From: Moraxellaceae bacterium
Lineage (GTDB): Bacteria > Pseudomonadota > Gammaproteobacteria > Pseudomonadales > Ketobacteraceae
Assembly (NCBI GenBank): GCA_002402125.1
Contig: NVVG01000056.1
Span: forward strand, 7,891-22,622
Direction of reading: 5' to 3'
Length of the DNA: 14,732 nucleotides
The notes beneath the pieces are model-generated. The model saw only the letters and a list, made by a program, of their open reading frames with translations. It was not told the origin of the DNA and did not search any database. This document shows, piece after piece, positions 1-6,819 of this stretch; position 1 is the first letter of the stretch, and the number at the start of each line of letters is the position of its first letter. Position numbers and translations under genes: made by a program.

Positions 1-169
1 GGGTGAGCATCTTGCCGTGGCGTCCGAGGGGCGGGACCCAGCCGTATTTTGATTGGTCGTGTTTGCCACAGGGATGAAATATGTGTTCGGCCAATTTTTC
101 TTCAAGTTCTTCAGTGGAAAGTTCGAATGGCTTGGTAAAGCGATACAATCGGATGTTTTTAAACCACAT
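1..169 (-). CDS. rdgC: Recombination-associated protein RdgC, N-terminal fragment (runs off the left edge)
   Basis: Read from 169 down to 1, this strand gives an uninterrupted 56-residue start, MWFKNIRLYRFTKPFELS at the beginning and later FHPCGKHDQSKYGWVPPLG. This is the RdgC N-terminus: E. coli RdgC has MLWFKNLMVYRL early and FTPCGSQDMAKMGWVPPMG at the same place. RdgC is a ring-shaped, nucleoid-associated DNA-binding protein that limits RecA activity and is found in many beta- and gammaproteobacteria. About 80% of the protein, including most of the DNA-binding ring, lies outside the window. No good Shine-Dalgarno precedes the ATG (the upstream bases are cttacctct), but the first residues match the family start exactly. 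Plus-strand open frames over this stretch are shadows. The family call is firm. Confidence 0.93.
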   Translation of the reverse strand, partial: MWFKNIRLYRFTKPFELSTEELEEKLAEHIFHPCGKHDQSKYGWVPPLGRHGKMLT

Positions 170-467
170 AGAGGTAAGTGTCCAGCAGCGAGCAAAGTTG
201 GAAAAGGTCGAGCAGTATGCGCCAACTGGCGGTGGGAATCTAGCCAAATATTTCATTCAACAAATGGGTGTGGTCTTCCTGTATGCAATTGGGAGCTTGA
301 TTTATCTTTAATAAAAACAATCGGTTACGGTTATTTTTATAGGATGTAAAGTAACGGGATATTATGCTTTAACCTATTGCCATAATTGTCGTACAATGAT
401 TCTTTGTTAACTTGTGTATAGTGTTTTTTTTGATTCCCATATTAAGAATAATAAGGACGGAATAGTA
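170..467. other. Divergent intergenic region between rdgC and the 511-aa secreted protein gene
   Basis: This stretch of just under 300 bases should hold the promoters of rdgC (minus) and of the secreted-protein gene (plus). It becomes AT-rich from about 300 onward. A TATAGT hexamer at 417-422 is a possible -10 for the plus gene, but no convincing -35 sits at the right distance. I see no hairpin terminator and no supported small gene. Short open frames running in from the rdgC start, such as 81-311, have no family resemblance. Confidence 0.4.
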
Positions 468-2003
468 ATGAAGGTATTTTCCATTTTTTGTGCTCGTGTT
501 TTGGCGCTTACTATCGTATTGGTTGGGCCGGCATTAGCGGTATCCCCAGAGGTAATGACCCGAGGTTGGAAGCCACCGGTAGAGTTTTTAGGGGCAGGTA
601 ATCCACAGCTTGCTGTCACTAGAATGCGCGAAATGGCAGAACTTCAGGATGTTGTATTCAATAACAGCACATATCATAAAGACACTCGCAAGTTCATCGA
701 TAACATGTGGGAATCTTTAGAAAGCTTCAACTTGAAGAAATTTTATAAGTTTTTACCAATGGAAGACGGACCCTGGCGCACCTTGTCTGTTTTTGGTCAC
801 CGTGAGGGCAAAGCTTATTATGTAGGCCCAAGTTCAAAAGAACAAATGGCTAATGCTGAGGCCATAGAGTCGTTGGGCGATGTCTTTGTTAACGTGAAGG
901 CCAAAAAGTCGAAATCTAAGTCGGGTAGCAGTTTTCTTATTGATGGTCAGTTAGAGTTGGGTATTGGTTCTTACAGTTGGGATGCTGCGTTGGCCGCAGC
1001 GGAAGAAGCTGTCCGTTTGATAGTTGAAGGAGATCCGGGTTTTTCAGCAAAAAGCGCTGCGTCCTGGGCGGGGGAATATAGAAAGAAGGTTAAAACCATG
1101 AACCCTGAGTTGGGTGATCGAGATGTGCAGGTGTTGGCGCCATTTAGTGCTTCCTACCCTGAAAGCTGGAATTTGTTAGCTAAGCTTGGGCGTGTCAACG
1201 ATGTGGTAGTAGAAGATGATGCGACTAAAGCTTACCAACATTTAAACGTGTCTTTTACTTTGGACCCTGACTTGATGGAGGCTCACTATCCAGCATTGGC
1301 GGATCATGTAGATGGCTTGGATGAATTGATAAAAGCTGACATTGAAATTAGTAATGAAGACGGGCGTTTAGTGCGTTTCACTATAAATAGCGAAACTTTA
1401 AGGGGTTCATTTGAGGCGTATATTTCTAATGGGCGTTTTTTGCCATATAAGGATGGCGCGGTGGTAACCAAGGTTCGACCCTTGCATATAGGTGAAGGAT
1501 CTAAATTTACCGTTAAGATCGATAGCACGATGGATATATTGGGTATCATCGCAGAGGTCAAAGGCATTGAAACTACCATTAATTACCAGACAACAGATAG
1601 TGGCGCAATTGTTCTTACGACTATGAAGGATGTGCCGGATATCAGTATAAAAGGCGCAGCATTTGGTTTAATGCCGGCAGGTTTTATTGATCTGTTTTTG
1701 CCGACCAATATAGATGAGTTGATGCGAACCTTCTTGACCGTTGCTGTAGAAGGCAATGACGGTAAAGGTATCGAGATCCTTACTGAATATTCTCAGCTAG
1801 ACGAAGGTAAGTTGGCTAAAGTGAAGGTGGGCATGAGGGTTGAGGCGTTAAATAACTTTATGGTGCGTATTGGTATGTGGATCGTGAATAAGCAGGTGGT
1901 GCCGAATAAAGCTGAGTCAGAGGATGTATATCGATTGATTTATGATGTGCAAGAAGCATTCGCTGCCGACTTAACTCGATTTGAAAAGATCGTTCTATTA
2001 TAG
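468..2003 (+). CDS. Secreted protein of unknown function, 511 aa
   Basis: The family is not recognised. The start at 468 is preceded by AAGGACGG (453-460) at good spacing; an in-frame GTG at 414 would bury the signal peptide and is rejected. Residues 1-24 form a signal peptide (positive start MK, hydrophobic VLALTIVLVGP, then ALA before V25), so the mature protein is probably periplasmic or exported. There is no lipobox and no further obvious membrane span. A Lys/Ser-rich low-complexity stretch at about 144-154 looks like a surface loop. The C-terminal half, from about residue 270, is rich in alternating beta-type segments. No catalytic motif, cysteine cluster or repeat was found. A possible terminator follows at 2134-2162, so it is probably transcribed alone. 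Confidence 0.85.
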   Translation: MKVFSIFCARVLALTIVLVGPALAVSPEVMTRGWKPPVEFLGAGNPQLAVTRMREMAELQDVVFNNSTYHKDTRKFIDNMWESLESFNLKKFYKFLPMEDGPWRTLSVFGHREGKAYYVGPSSKEQMANAEAIESLGDVFVNVKAKKSKSKSGSSFLIDGQLELGIGSYSWDAALAAAEEAVRLIVEGDPGFSAKSAASWAGEYRKKVKTMNPELGDRDVQVLAPFSASYPESWNLLAKLGRVNDVVVEDDATKAYQHLNVSFTLDPDLMEAHYPALADHVDGLDELIKADIEISNEDGRLVRFTINSETLRGSFEAYISNGRFLPYKDGAVVTKVRPLHIGEGSKFTVKIDSTMDILGIIAEVKGIETTINYQTTDSGAIVLTTMKDVPDISIKGAAFGLMPAGFIDLFLPTNIDELMRTFLTVAVEGNDGKGIEILTEYSQLDEGKLAKVKVGMRVEALNNFMVRIGMWIVNKQVVPNKAESEDVYRLIYDVQEAFAADLTRFEKIVLL

Positions 2004-2133
2004 AAATATTAAGCAAGGCCAAGGATGGCGTGCCTTCTAGCTTGTGTTGCCTAATGCAATAGATAGCTAGATAGGTAGTTAAGTTATCGCGAATCAACAG
2101 TTCGCATGGTAGTATTGGGTATCATGTTGTCCT

Positions 2134-2162
2134 AAAAACACAATATATTGTCGTGTTTTTTT
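2134..2162 (+). terminator. Possible intrinsic terminator after the secreted-protein gene
   Basis: AAAAACAC (2134-2141) pairs with GTGTTTTT (2153-2160) across an 11-nt loop, and the T run continues to 2162. The stem is AT-rich and therefore weak. It lies 130 bp after the upstream stop and only 24 bp before the next ATG, so it may separate the two genes or act in the leader of the acyltransferase mRNA. Confidence 0.5.
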
Positions 2163-2185
2163 GAATCTAGAGGCCTTTTACTTTT

Positions 2186-2803
2186 ATGCCGTATACCGTA
2201 TTTGATACCCCCGTTGTTGTGCAATTCTTCCGTTTGTTAAGCCTTATTATGCTCCGGCTAACCGGCTGGACTGTATCTGGCAAAGCACCTGAATCAAAAA
2301 AATCGGTCATGCTTGCCGTACCACATACCAGCAATTGGGATTTTCTGTATATGGTGATGGTGTCTTTTGTATTACGTCAAAAAATTTATTGGATGGGTAA
2401 AGATACTTTGTTTAAGGGGATGCTAGGGCCTGTTCTTAAATGGTTTGGCGGTGTACCGGTTAATCGTCGTAGCCGAAATAATCTTGTGGATCAGATGGTG
2501 GATGTGATCAATGATAGTGAGTCGATTATATTGGTAATCCCACCAGAGGGTACTAGAGGTCATGTGGATTTTTGGAAAACCGGGTTTTACCACATCGCTC
2601 TGGGCGCTAAGGTGCCGATAGCCTGTGCATTCTTGGATTGGGGTCGCAGGAGTGGAGGCGTTGGTTTGGAGCTTATGCCTTCAGGTGATGTCGAAAAAGA
2701 CTTTGATGAGATAAGGGCCTTCTATAACGGTATGACGGGTAAGCGACCCGAATATTTCTCTATTGATTATGTGCGCCCCAAGCCTGCGGATGACAATAAG
2801 TGA
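2186..2803 (+). CDS. PlsC-like 1-acyl-glycerol-3-phosphate / lysophospholipid acyltransferase family protein
   Basis: This 205-aa protein has the glycerolipid acyltransferase signature blocks in order: H47-TSNW-D52 (the catalytic HX4D), a GGVPVNR block at 88-94 (acyl-acceptor region), and PPEGTRG at 119-125 (the EGTR motif). The family transfers acyl chains from acyl-CoA or acyl-ACP to a lysolipid at the inner membrane. The hydrophobic N-terminal 25 residues probably form an interfacial or membrane helix. It is somewhat short for PlsC (about 240 aa) and closer to the short stand-alone acyltransferases, so the acceptor lipid cannot be named. A weak SD (agagg, 2169-2173) sits 12 nt from the ATG. 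A terminator follows immediately. Its position beside a desaturase regulon fits a role in membrane-lipid remodelling, but that link is inference. Confidence 0.87.
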   Translation: MPYTVFDTPVVVQFFRLLSLIMLRLTGWTVSGKAPESKKSVMLAVPHTSNWDFLYMVMVSFVLRQKIYWMGKDTLFKGMLGPVLKWFGGVPVNRRSRNNLVDQMVDVINDSESIILVIPPEGTRGHVDFWKTGFYHIALGAKVPIACAFLDWGRRSGGVGLELMPSGDVEKDFDEIRAFYNGMTGKRPEYFSIDYVRPKPADDNK

Positions 2804-2805
2804 AT

Positions 2806-2830
2806 GGGGTTGCTTAACCCCGTTTATTTT
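2806..2830 (+). terminator. Intrinsic terminator between convergent genes
   Basis: GGGGTT (2806-2811), loop GCTT, AACCCC (2816-2821), followed by GTTTATTTT. The stem begins 2 bp after the acyltransferase stop and lies between that gene and the convergent TetR gene. The T-rich side serves the plus strand; the minus-strand side lacks a T run. Confidence 0.75.
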
Positions 2831-2836
2831 CGCTAA

Positions 2837-3454
2837 TTACTGTGTTCGCCATTCCGCTGCGCCAAGAGCGATAACGCGGAATTGCTGCTTCAACAACGTC
2901 AGTCGCTCGGTTTTTAACACGGTGTTTTCTTGTAGGTCTAGCAAATCTGTAGTGCTGTAAGTAATGGTGCTTACCAGTAAATCCGTGACCATCTTAAGTT
3001 GCGCGCTGTTCATTGCGGGAAAGGACTGTTGCTGTGCTAGGTCGCTGACGATCTCTAGGGAAAATACATTTAACTCGTTGCGTATTGCCTTGCGTATTTC
3101 TGGTGTGCCGCCGGTACGTCCTTGTGTCATAAACATAAATAGCTCTCTATGATTCTGTATATATTCATCGAGAACATGCACTGTGTTGTTGATTATTTTT
3201 GAGTTGCTAGTGCTCTCTTCCCTGGTGGAGCGGACAAGTTGGCGTAAGCAGGCGCTTAATTCGTCGACCAGGTTAAGGCCAAGCTCGTTGGTATCTTTAA
3301 AGTGGCGATAAAATGCAGTAGGAACAATGCCTGCTTGTTTGGCGATCTCTCGAATGCTTATGGTGGCAAAGTTACCACCCTCTTTGACTAGCTGTAATGC
3401 GGCGTTGAGCAGTGCACTACGAGTTTGGGCTTTTTTCTCTTTTCGAATGCTCAT
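2837..3454 (-). CDS. desT: TetR-family transcriptional repressor, FabR/DesT type
   Basis: This 205-aa protein aligns by eye with E. coli FabR and Pseudomonas DesT. It has an N-terminal TetR helix-turn-helix at about 33-52, where IREIAKQAGIVPTAFYRHF corresponds to FabR LREVAREAGIAPTSFYRHF, followed by DTNELGLNLVDE (FabR: DVDELGLTMVDE). FabR and DesT sense the saturated/unsaturated acyl-CoA balance and control unsaturated fatty acid synthesis genes. The C-terminal helical domain (about 60-205) would bind the acyl-thioester and dimerise. The gene is divergent from a ferredoxin-type reductase and a desaturase, the same three-gene neighbourhood as desT-desCB in Pseudomonas, which favours DesT over FabR. 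Inverted repeats in its 299-bp upstream region are candidate operators. The ATG at 3454 has no strong SD; the start fits the family. Confidence 0.88.
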   Translation of the reverse strand: MSIRKEKKAQTRSALLNAALQLVKEGGNFATISIREIAKQAGIVPTAFYRHFKDTNELGLNLVDELSACLRQLVRSTREESTSNSKIINNTVHVLDEYIQNHRELFMFMTQGRTGGTPEIRKAIRNELNVFSLEIVSDLAQQQSFPAMNSAQLKMVTDLLVSTITYSTTDLLDLQENTVLKTERLTLLKQQFRVIALGAAEWRTQ

Positions 3455-3501
3455 ATTGTTTGTCTCAGCAAAAGCAGATCAGGGAGTGGTTGGTGCTATT
3501 G

Positions 3502-3515
3502 TGTACGAGTGTACA
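3502..3515. promoter_or_regulatory. Candidate operator in front of desT (TGTAC-N4-GTACA)
   Basis: TGTACGAGTGTACA is a perfect 5-bp inverted repeat with a 4-bp spacer, 48 bp upstream of the desT ATG. The GTACA core resembles what I recall of the FabR operator core (GTACAC). It could be an autoregulatory site. The assignment rests on symmetry and position only. Confidence 0.4.
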
Positions 3516-3541
3516 TATTTTTTGCTATTTTGGGTAATTCT

Positions 3542-3559
3542 ATTGGTAAAAAAACCAAT
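3542..3559. promoter_or_regulatory. Inverted repeat in the desT-desC divergent region
   Basis: ATTGGTAAAAAAACCAAT is a perfect 6-bp inverted repeat around six A residues, about 90 bp from the desT start. It could be a protein-binding site or a bent A-tract element. It lacks the T tail expected of a terminator, and no gene ends nearby. Function unknown. Confidence 0.3.
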
Positions 3560-3672
3560 GATTTTTATGGGTGATGTGTAACCGTGTTCAGGTTAGTGTT
3601 CCCTTGTAAATTACAGGCTTTATTAATTAGGTTGTATCTTATTGTTTTGTAAGTGTAATAAAATTAATTATG

Positions 3673-3710
3673 ATTGTCGGTTGACAATGTTGCGGTATTA
3701 ATCGAATATT
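3673..3710 (+). promoter_or_regulatory. Probable desC-desB promoter with an inverted repeat over the -35
   Basis: A consensus -35, TTGACA (3681-3686), is followed after 18 bp by AATATT (3705-3710), a fair -10. The -35 lies inside ATTGTCGGTTGACAAT (3673-3688), a perfect 6-bp inverted repeat with a 4-bp spacer. A dimeric regulator bound there would block RNA polymerase. The promoter call rests on hexamer match and spacing and has not been tested. Confidence 0.45.
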
Positions 3711-3731
3711 CAGTGAACGCCTGAAGACTGA
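3710..3731. promoter_or_regulatory. Candidate DesT box upstream of desC
   Basis: TCAGT (3710-3714) and ACTGA (3727-3731) are inverted arms around GAACGCCTGAAG. The segment AGTGAACGCCTGAAGACT closely resembles the Pseudomonas aeruginosa DesT operator as I remember it (AGTGAACGC, a short spacer, then GACT). It lies just downstream of the predicted -10, where a repressor would block initiation, and 23 bp upstream of the desC ATG. The operator sequence is from memory. Confidence 0.5.
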
Positions 3732-3753
3732 AAGATTTACTAGGGACATTACT

Positions 3754-4893
3754 ATGCAACTGACAACTCAATCACGACATCCTGTTAGTCGAGTTGGCCG
3801 CTGGGCACAACAGATGCTATTTAATCGATCGTTTGCTGAATACATCAGTCCGCTGGTGAGCATGGTTGATCCACTGGCTTCGGTTGGTGGTATAAAAGCC
3901 TTGGTTGAGTCCCTCAATAAGGACGGTGCCGGAGCAACAACGATTCGTTTACGCCCTGGACGACAATGGCAGGGTTTTGTTCCTGGTCAATACTTGCCCT
4001 TTACGTTTTCCGTTGATGGCGTTCGATTGACGCGTTACTACAGCATTTCTTCATCGTTAGCGTTGTTTCGACAATTTGGATTTATAGAAGTGACCATTAA
4101 ACGGGTTGCCGGTGGTAGTGTCTCAAGCTGGGTTGATTCAACTTTGGAGGCAGGGCAGATAGTTTCCATCGGTCAGGCCGACGGTGAGCTTGTGCTGCCA
4201 GCGCAGCTGCTTGGTGCTGGCAATAGCGCAAAAAACAAAGCGCTGTACTTGGCGGCGGGCAGTGGTGTGACGCCATTTCTATCTATGTTGAAAACCTACG
4301 GCACTCAAGAGCTGCACCAACAGCTAATTTATTCTGCTTCATCACAGGGTGAGCATATTCAGCAGCAAATATTGGAGATGGCAGCGACAGCAAATATGTC
4401 ACTGAATTTTCACGACTCTTCTCAAAGTGACCGCCTTGCTAAAGAAACGCTATTAACATTGTGTCCAGACATTATTGAAAGGCAGGTGCTGATTTGTGGT
4501 TCAGTAGAGTTTGCCAATGCGATGGTTGCTGCCTTGGCCGCATTGGGGGTGCCTGCGGCCAATGTGCAACAGGAAACCTTTTATTCTGCGGCAAAGCCAA
4601 ATGCTTCCGAGGTAGGAGGGGAGCTTGTGCTGCAGGGCGTAAAAGCCGGTATGCCTATTGAAGTAACCATTGAATCAAATGGAACATCAATATTAGAGCA
4701 GGCGGAGGCACAAGGTTTCTCACCTGCATCTGGTTGTCGCATGGGAATTTGCCATGAATGTACCTGTAAAAAAACCCAAGGGGTTGTGCGCAATTTGCTG
4801 ACCGGAAAATTATCTTCTGCAGATGAGGAAAGCATTCAATCCTGTATTTCAATTCCTGTGGGACAAGTGAGCGTAGAGCTTGCTAGCAGTTAA
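3754..4893 (+). CDS. desC: Ferredoxin-NAD(P)H oxidoreductase, DesC-type electron supplier to the desaturase
   Basis: This 379-aa flavo-iron-sulfur reductase has an N-terminal extension (1-50) followed by an FAD-binding barrel with R94-YYS-97 and GGSVSSW at 120-126. A NAD(P)-binding domain follows, with AAGSGVTPFLSM at 167-178 and an LICGS strand near 247. The C-terminal plant-type [2Fe-2S] domain has ligands C328-x4-C333-x2-C336-x27-C364. This architecture passes electrons from NAD(P)H through FAD and the cluster to a partner, here most likely the membrane di-iron desaturase 73 bp downstream. The Pseudomonas desC-desB pair has the same design. The protein is predicted cytoplasmic and membrane-associated. 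It is probably repressed by the adjacent DesT through sites in the upstream region. The start at 3754 follows a GGGACA-type SD (3743-3748). Domain call firm; symbol by synteny. Confidence 0.88.
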   Translation: MQLTTQSRHPVSRVGRWAQQMLFNRSFAEYISPLVSMVDPLASVGGIKALVESLNKDGAGATTIRLRPGRQWQGFVPGQYLPFTFSVDGVRLTRYYSISSSLALFRQFGFIEVTIKRVAGGSVSSWVDSTLEAGQIVSIGQADGELVLPAQLLGAGNSAKNKALYLAAGSGVTPFLSMLKTYGTQELHQQLIYSASSQGEHIQQQILEMAATANMSLNFHDSSQSDRLAKETLLTLCPDIIERQVLICGSVEFANAMVAALAALGVPAANVQQETFYSAAKPNASEVGGELVLQGVKAGMPIEVTIESNGTSILEQAEAQGFSPASGCRMGICHECTCKKTQGVVRNLLTGKLSSADEESIQSCISIPVGQVSVELASS

Positions 4894-4966
4894 AGAATAG
4901 TTGAAACATCGTTAAACAAAGTAGACACACTGCCAACAAAAATAATCAAGTGATAGGAACAACAAA

Positions 4967-6100
4967 ATGAACGCACCACTTACCATGACTGAAAATATGC
5001 AAGAACATAAATTTGACGTGCGTTCTCTGTCTAGTGCTGATGTCGCACCGAAGCGACTTAGCCCTCAGCAATACAAAGAGCTTGGTGAGGAGCTGGATCA
5101 ATTACGGCAACAGATTGCAGATGATCTAGGGCAGAGTGATGTTGATTATATTAATCAAGTCATACGCGTAAGTCGCGGTTGTGAAGTGGTAGGTCGCCTC
5201 TTGCTGCACGTTAGTTTGGATCCGGTAACCTGGAGCTTAGGCGTGGCAAGCTTGTCGGCCGCGAAAATTTTGGAAAATATGGAGATTGGTCACAATGTGA
5301 TGCATGGCCAATATGATTGGACCAATGATAAGGCGCTGTCTTCTAGGCATTATGATTGGGATAATGTCTGCGATAAAGAATCCTGGCGTAACCATCATAA
5401 TTTTGAGCACCACACCTATACCAATATTATTGGTAAAGACCGAGATTATGGTTATGCAGTATTGCGTTTGTCTGATGATGAGCCGTGGCGGCCAAGGCAT
5501 CTATTGCAGCCGGCGGCCTTTGTGGGGTTAACGTTATTGTTCGAGTGGGGTGTGGCGTTACACGAAATAGAATCAGAAAAGCTAATTTCTGGAGAGATTT
5601 CAATTCGAGAAAAAATACCGTTCTTAAAACGTTTTGCTAAGAAAGCATCACGTCAAGTTATTAAGGACTACGTGTTTTTCCCTATGTTGGCGGGGCCGAT
5701 GGCGGGTAAAGTTGCCTTGGGTAATTTGGCGGCCAATGGCATTCGCAACATATGGACGGGCTCGGTAATCTTTTGTGGTCACTTCACCGAAGGCGCAGAA
5801 ACCTTTACCGAAGAAGAATGTGAGAATGAAACCAAAGGCCAGTGGTATTTCCGGCAGATATTGGGTTCGAGTAATTTCGAGGGTCCACGTTGGCTGCATA
5901 TTTTAAGCGGTCACTTAAGTCACCAGATGGAGCACCACTTATTCCCTGATATCCCAGCGCATCGCTATACAGAAATGCAAACCGAAGTGAAGCGTATTTG
6001 TGAGAAATTTTCGATTCCCTATAACACCGGCAGTTTCAAGGAGCAGTACAAGACGGTGTTGCAGCGGGTTTGGAAATATACCTTGCCGACTGCGGCATAA
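4967..6100 (+). CDS. desB: Membrane fatty acid (acyl-CoA) desaturase, DesB type
   Basis: This 377-aa protein shows the three histidine boxes of membrane di-iron desaturases (PF00487): H109-NVM-H113, HHNFEHH at 143-149, and HQMEHH at 319-324, plus a likely additional ligand at H272 (CGHFTEG). The family uses O2 and two electrons to introduce a double bond into an acyl chain, commonly delta-9. Pseudomonas DesB acts on exogenous acyl-CoA, and pairing with DesC and DesT suggests the same here. The first 70 residues are a charged, helix-prone extension. Hydrophobic segments are modest for a polytopic enzyme, though 85-100, 182-198 and 237-255 could insert. The ATG follows a GATAGGAAC SD (4951-4959). 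Regiospecificity cannot be read from sequence. Confidence 0.9.
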   Translation: MNAPLTMTENMQEHKFDVRSLSSADVAPKRLSPQQYKELGEELDQLRQQIADDLGQSDVDYINQVIRVSRGCEVVGRLLLHVSLDPVTWSLGVASLSAAKILENMEIGHNVMHGQYDWTNDKALSSRHYDWDNVCDKESWRNHHNFEHHTYTNIIGKDRDYGYAVLRLSDDEPWRPRHLLQPAAFVGLTLLFEWGVALHEIESEKLISGEISIREKIPFLKRFAKKASRQVIKDYVFFPMLAGPMAGKVALGNLAANGIRNIWTGSVIFCGHFTEGAETFTEEECENETKGQWYFRQILGSSNFEGPRWLHILSGHLSHQMEHHLFPDIPAHRYTEMQTEVKRICEKFSIPYNTGSFKEQYKTVLQRVWKYTLPTAA

Positions 6101-6150
6101 GTAATTATCGACTTTGAAGCTAAACGACTAAAAATACTGAGGTAAATATT

Positions 6151-6396
6151 ATGAGCATATTCCGTACAATGAACTCTTATAAAAACCTAATTCAAGATGG
6201 TATAGAGCGCAGCGTTGATGTGATAGAGGACATACATCTAACACTCAGTGATGTGGTGTTGGGTAGGGATGGTCTTAGTGTTGAGCGTAAGTTGCATGAT
6301 AGTCAGGTAACGGGCGTCTACCAAGTAGTGAGAGAGCTAAATCAACAAGTTGGCGTGTCAGCTTCAGTGCTGTTAGGTTCGCTAGAGGCGTCTTAA
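6151..6396 (+). CDS. Small helical protein of unknown function (paralogue 1 in the desaturase operon)
   Basis: This 81-aa protein has no signal peptide, cysteines or membrane span. It starts at ATG 6151 after a TGAGG SD. It is mostly amphipathic helix and is clearly homologous to the next gene. Shared features are IQDGIE / VQDAIE, VIEDIHLT / TVEEVHRT, and a closing block with H-x3-V-x2-VY-x3-R-[ED]-[LV]-N-x2-[VA]-G. Its central linker is shorter than that of its neighbour. It lies 50 bp after desB and is probably co-transcribed. I do not recognise a named family; a phasin-like or lipid-surface role would suit the helical pattern and location but is speculation. Confidence 0.75.
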   Translation: MSIFRTMNSYKNLIQDGIERSVDVIEDIHLTLSDVVLGRDGLSVERKLHDSQVTGVYQVVRELNQQVGVSASVLLGSLEAS

Positions 6397-6492
6397 CTAT
6401 TACCTTAACTGGGGCAAATGGTTGTCCTGGCGCTCGATGAGAGGTATGGTAGTAAGAAATACCAGAGCCGAAATTGCACACAGGAGAATATT

Positions 6493-6807
6493 ATGGGCGT
6501 GCTAAATAAGTTAGAGCTAATTAAAGATATGGTACAGGACGCTATCGAGAATGGAGCGTCTACCGTTGAAGAGGTGCATCGCACTATTGCTGAAGTGCCG
6601 ATAGATCAATTGGAGCGAAGCGGATTGCTGGATCCGGAAGCGGCAGATGAAAAGAAAGCGCAACATCACCGAACAGTAGGTGCGGTTTATAACGCTATTC
6701 GCGACGTGAATCGTAAAGCAGGTGAAATGGCGTCGGATTGGTTTGCCGCCGCTGAAGACGCAAAGCACGTCTCCGATGTAATGGATGAGAACGAAAAGAA
6801 CAAGTAG
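6493..6807 (+). CDS. Small helical protein of unknown function (paralogue 2 in the desaturase operon)
   Basis: This 104-aa protein starts at ATG 6493, chosen because AGGAGA (6482-6487) precedes it; an in-frame ATG at 6418 would add 25 residues without homology. Like its upstream paralogue it has a first helix with VQDAIENGASTVEEVHRTIA and a second block with HHRTVGAVYNAIRDVNRKAG. It adds a Pro/Leu/acid-rich linker (PIDQLERSGLLDPEA) and a charged C-terminal tail ending in EKNK. No enzyme motif is visible. Its stop is only 12 bp before the riboflavin synthase GTG and overlaps that gene's SD, suggesting coupled expression. Function unknown. Confidence 0.78.
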   Translation: MGVLNKLELIKDMVQDAIENGASTVEEVHRTIAEVPIDQLERSGLLDPEAADEKKAQHHRTVGAVYNAIRDVNRKAGEMASDWFAAAEDAKHVSDVMDENEKNK

Positions 6808-6819
6808 GAATATCATTTC

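Noticed and set aside
53..349. Plus-strand open frames at 53-349 and 81-311
   Set aside because: They overlap the clearly recognisable rdgC N-terminus on the opposite strand and show no family resemblance.
414..467. Upstream GTG start for the secreted protein
   Set aside because: It would place 18 residues before a well-formed signal peptide; the ATG at 468 has a good ribosome binding site.
3542..3559. Intrinsic terminator in the desT-desC gap
   Set aside because: Both flanking genes are transcribed away from it and no T tail follows the stem.
6418..6492. Upstream ATG for the 104-aa protein
   Set aside because: The extra 25 residues are not homologous to the paralogue, and AGGAGA sits just before ATG 6493.
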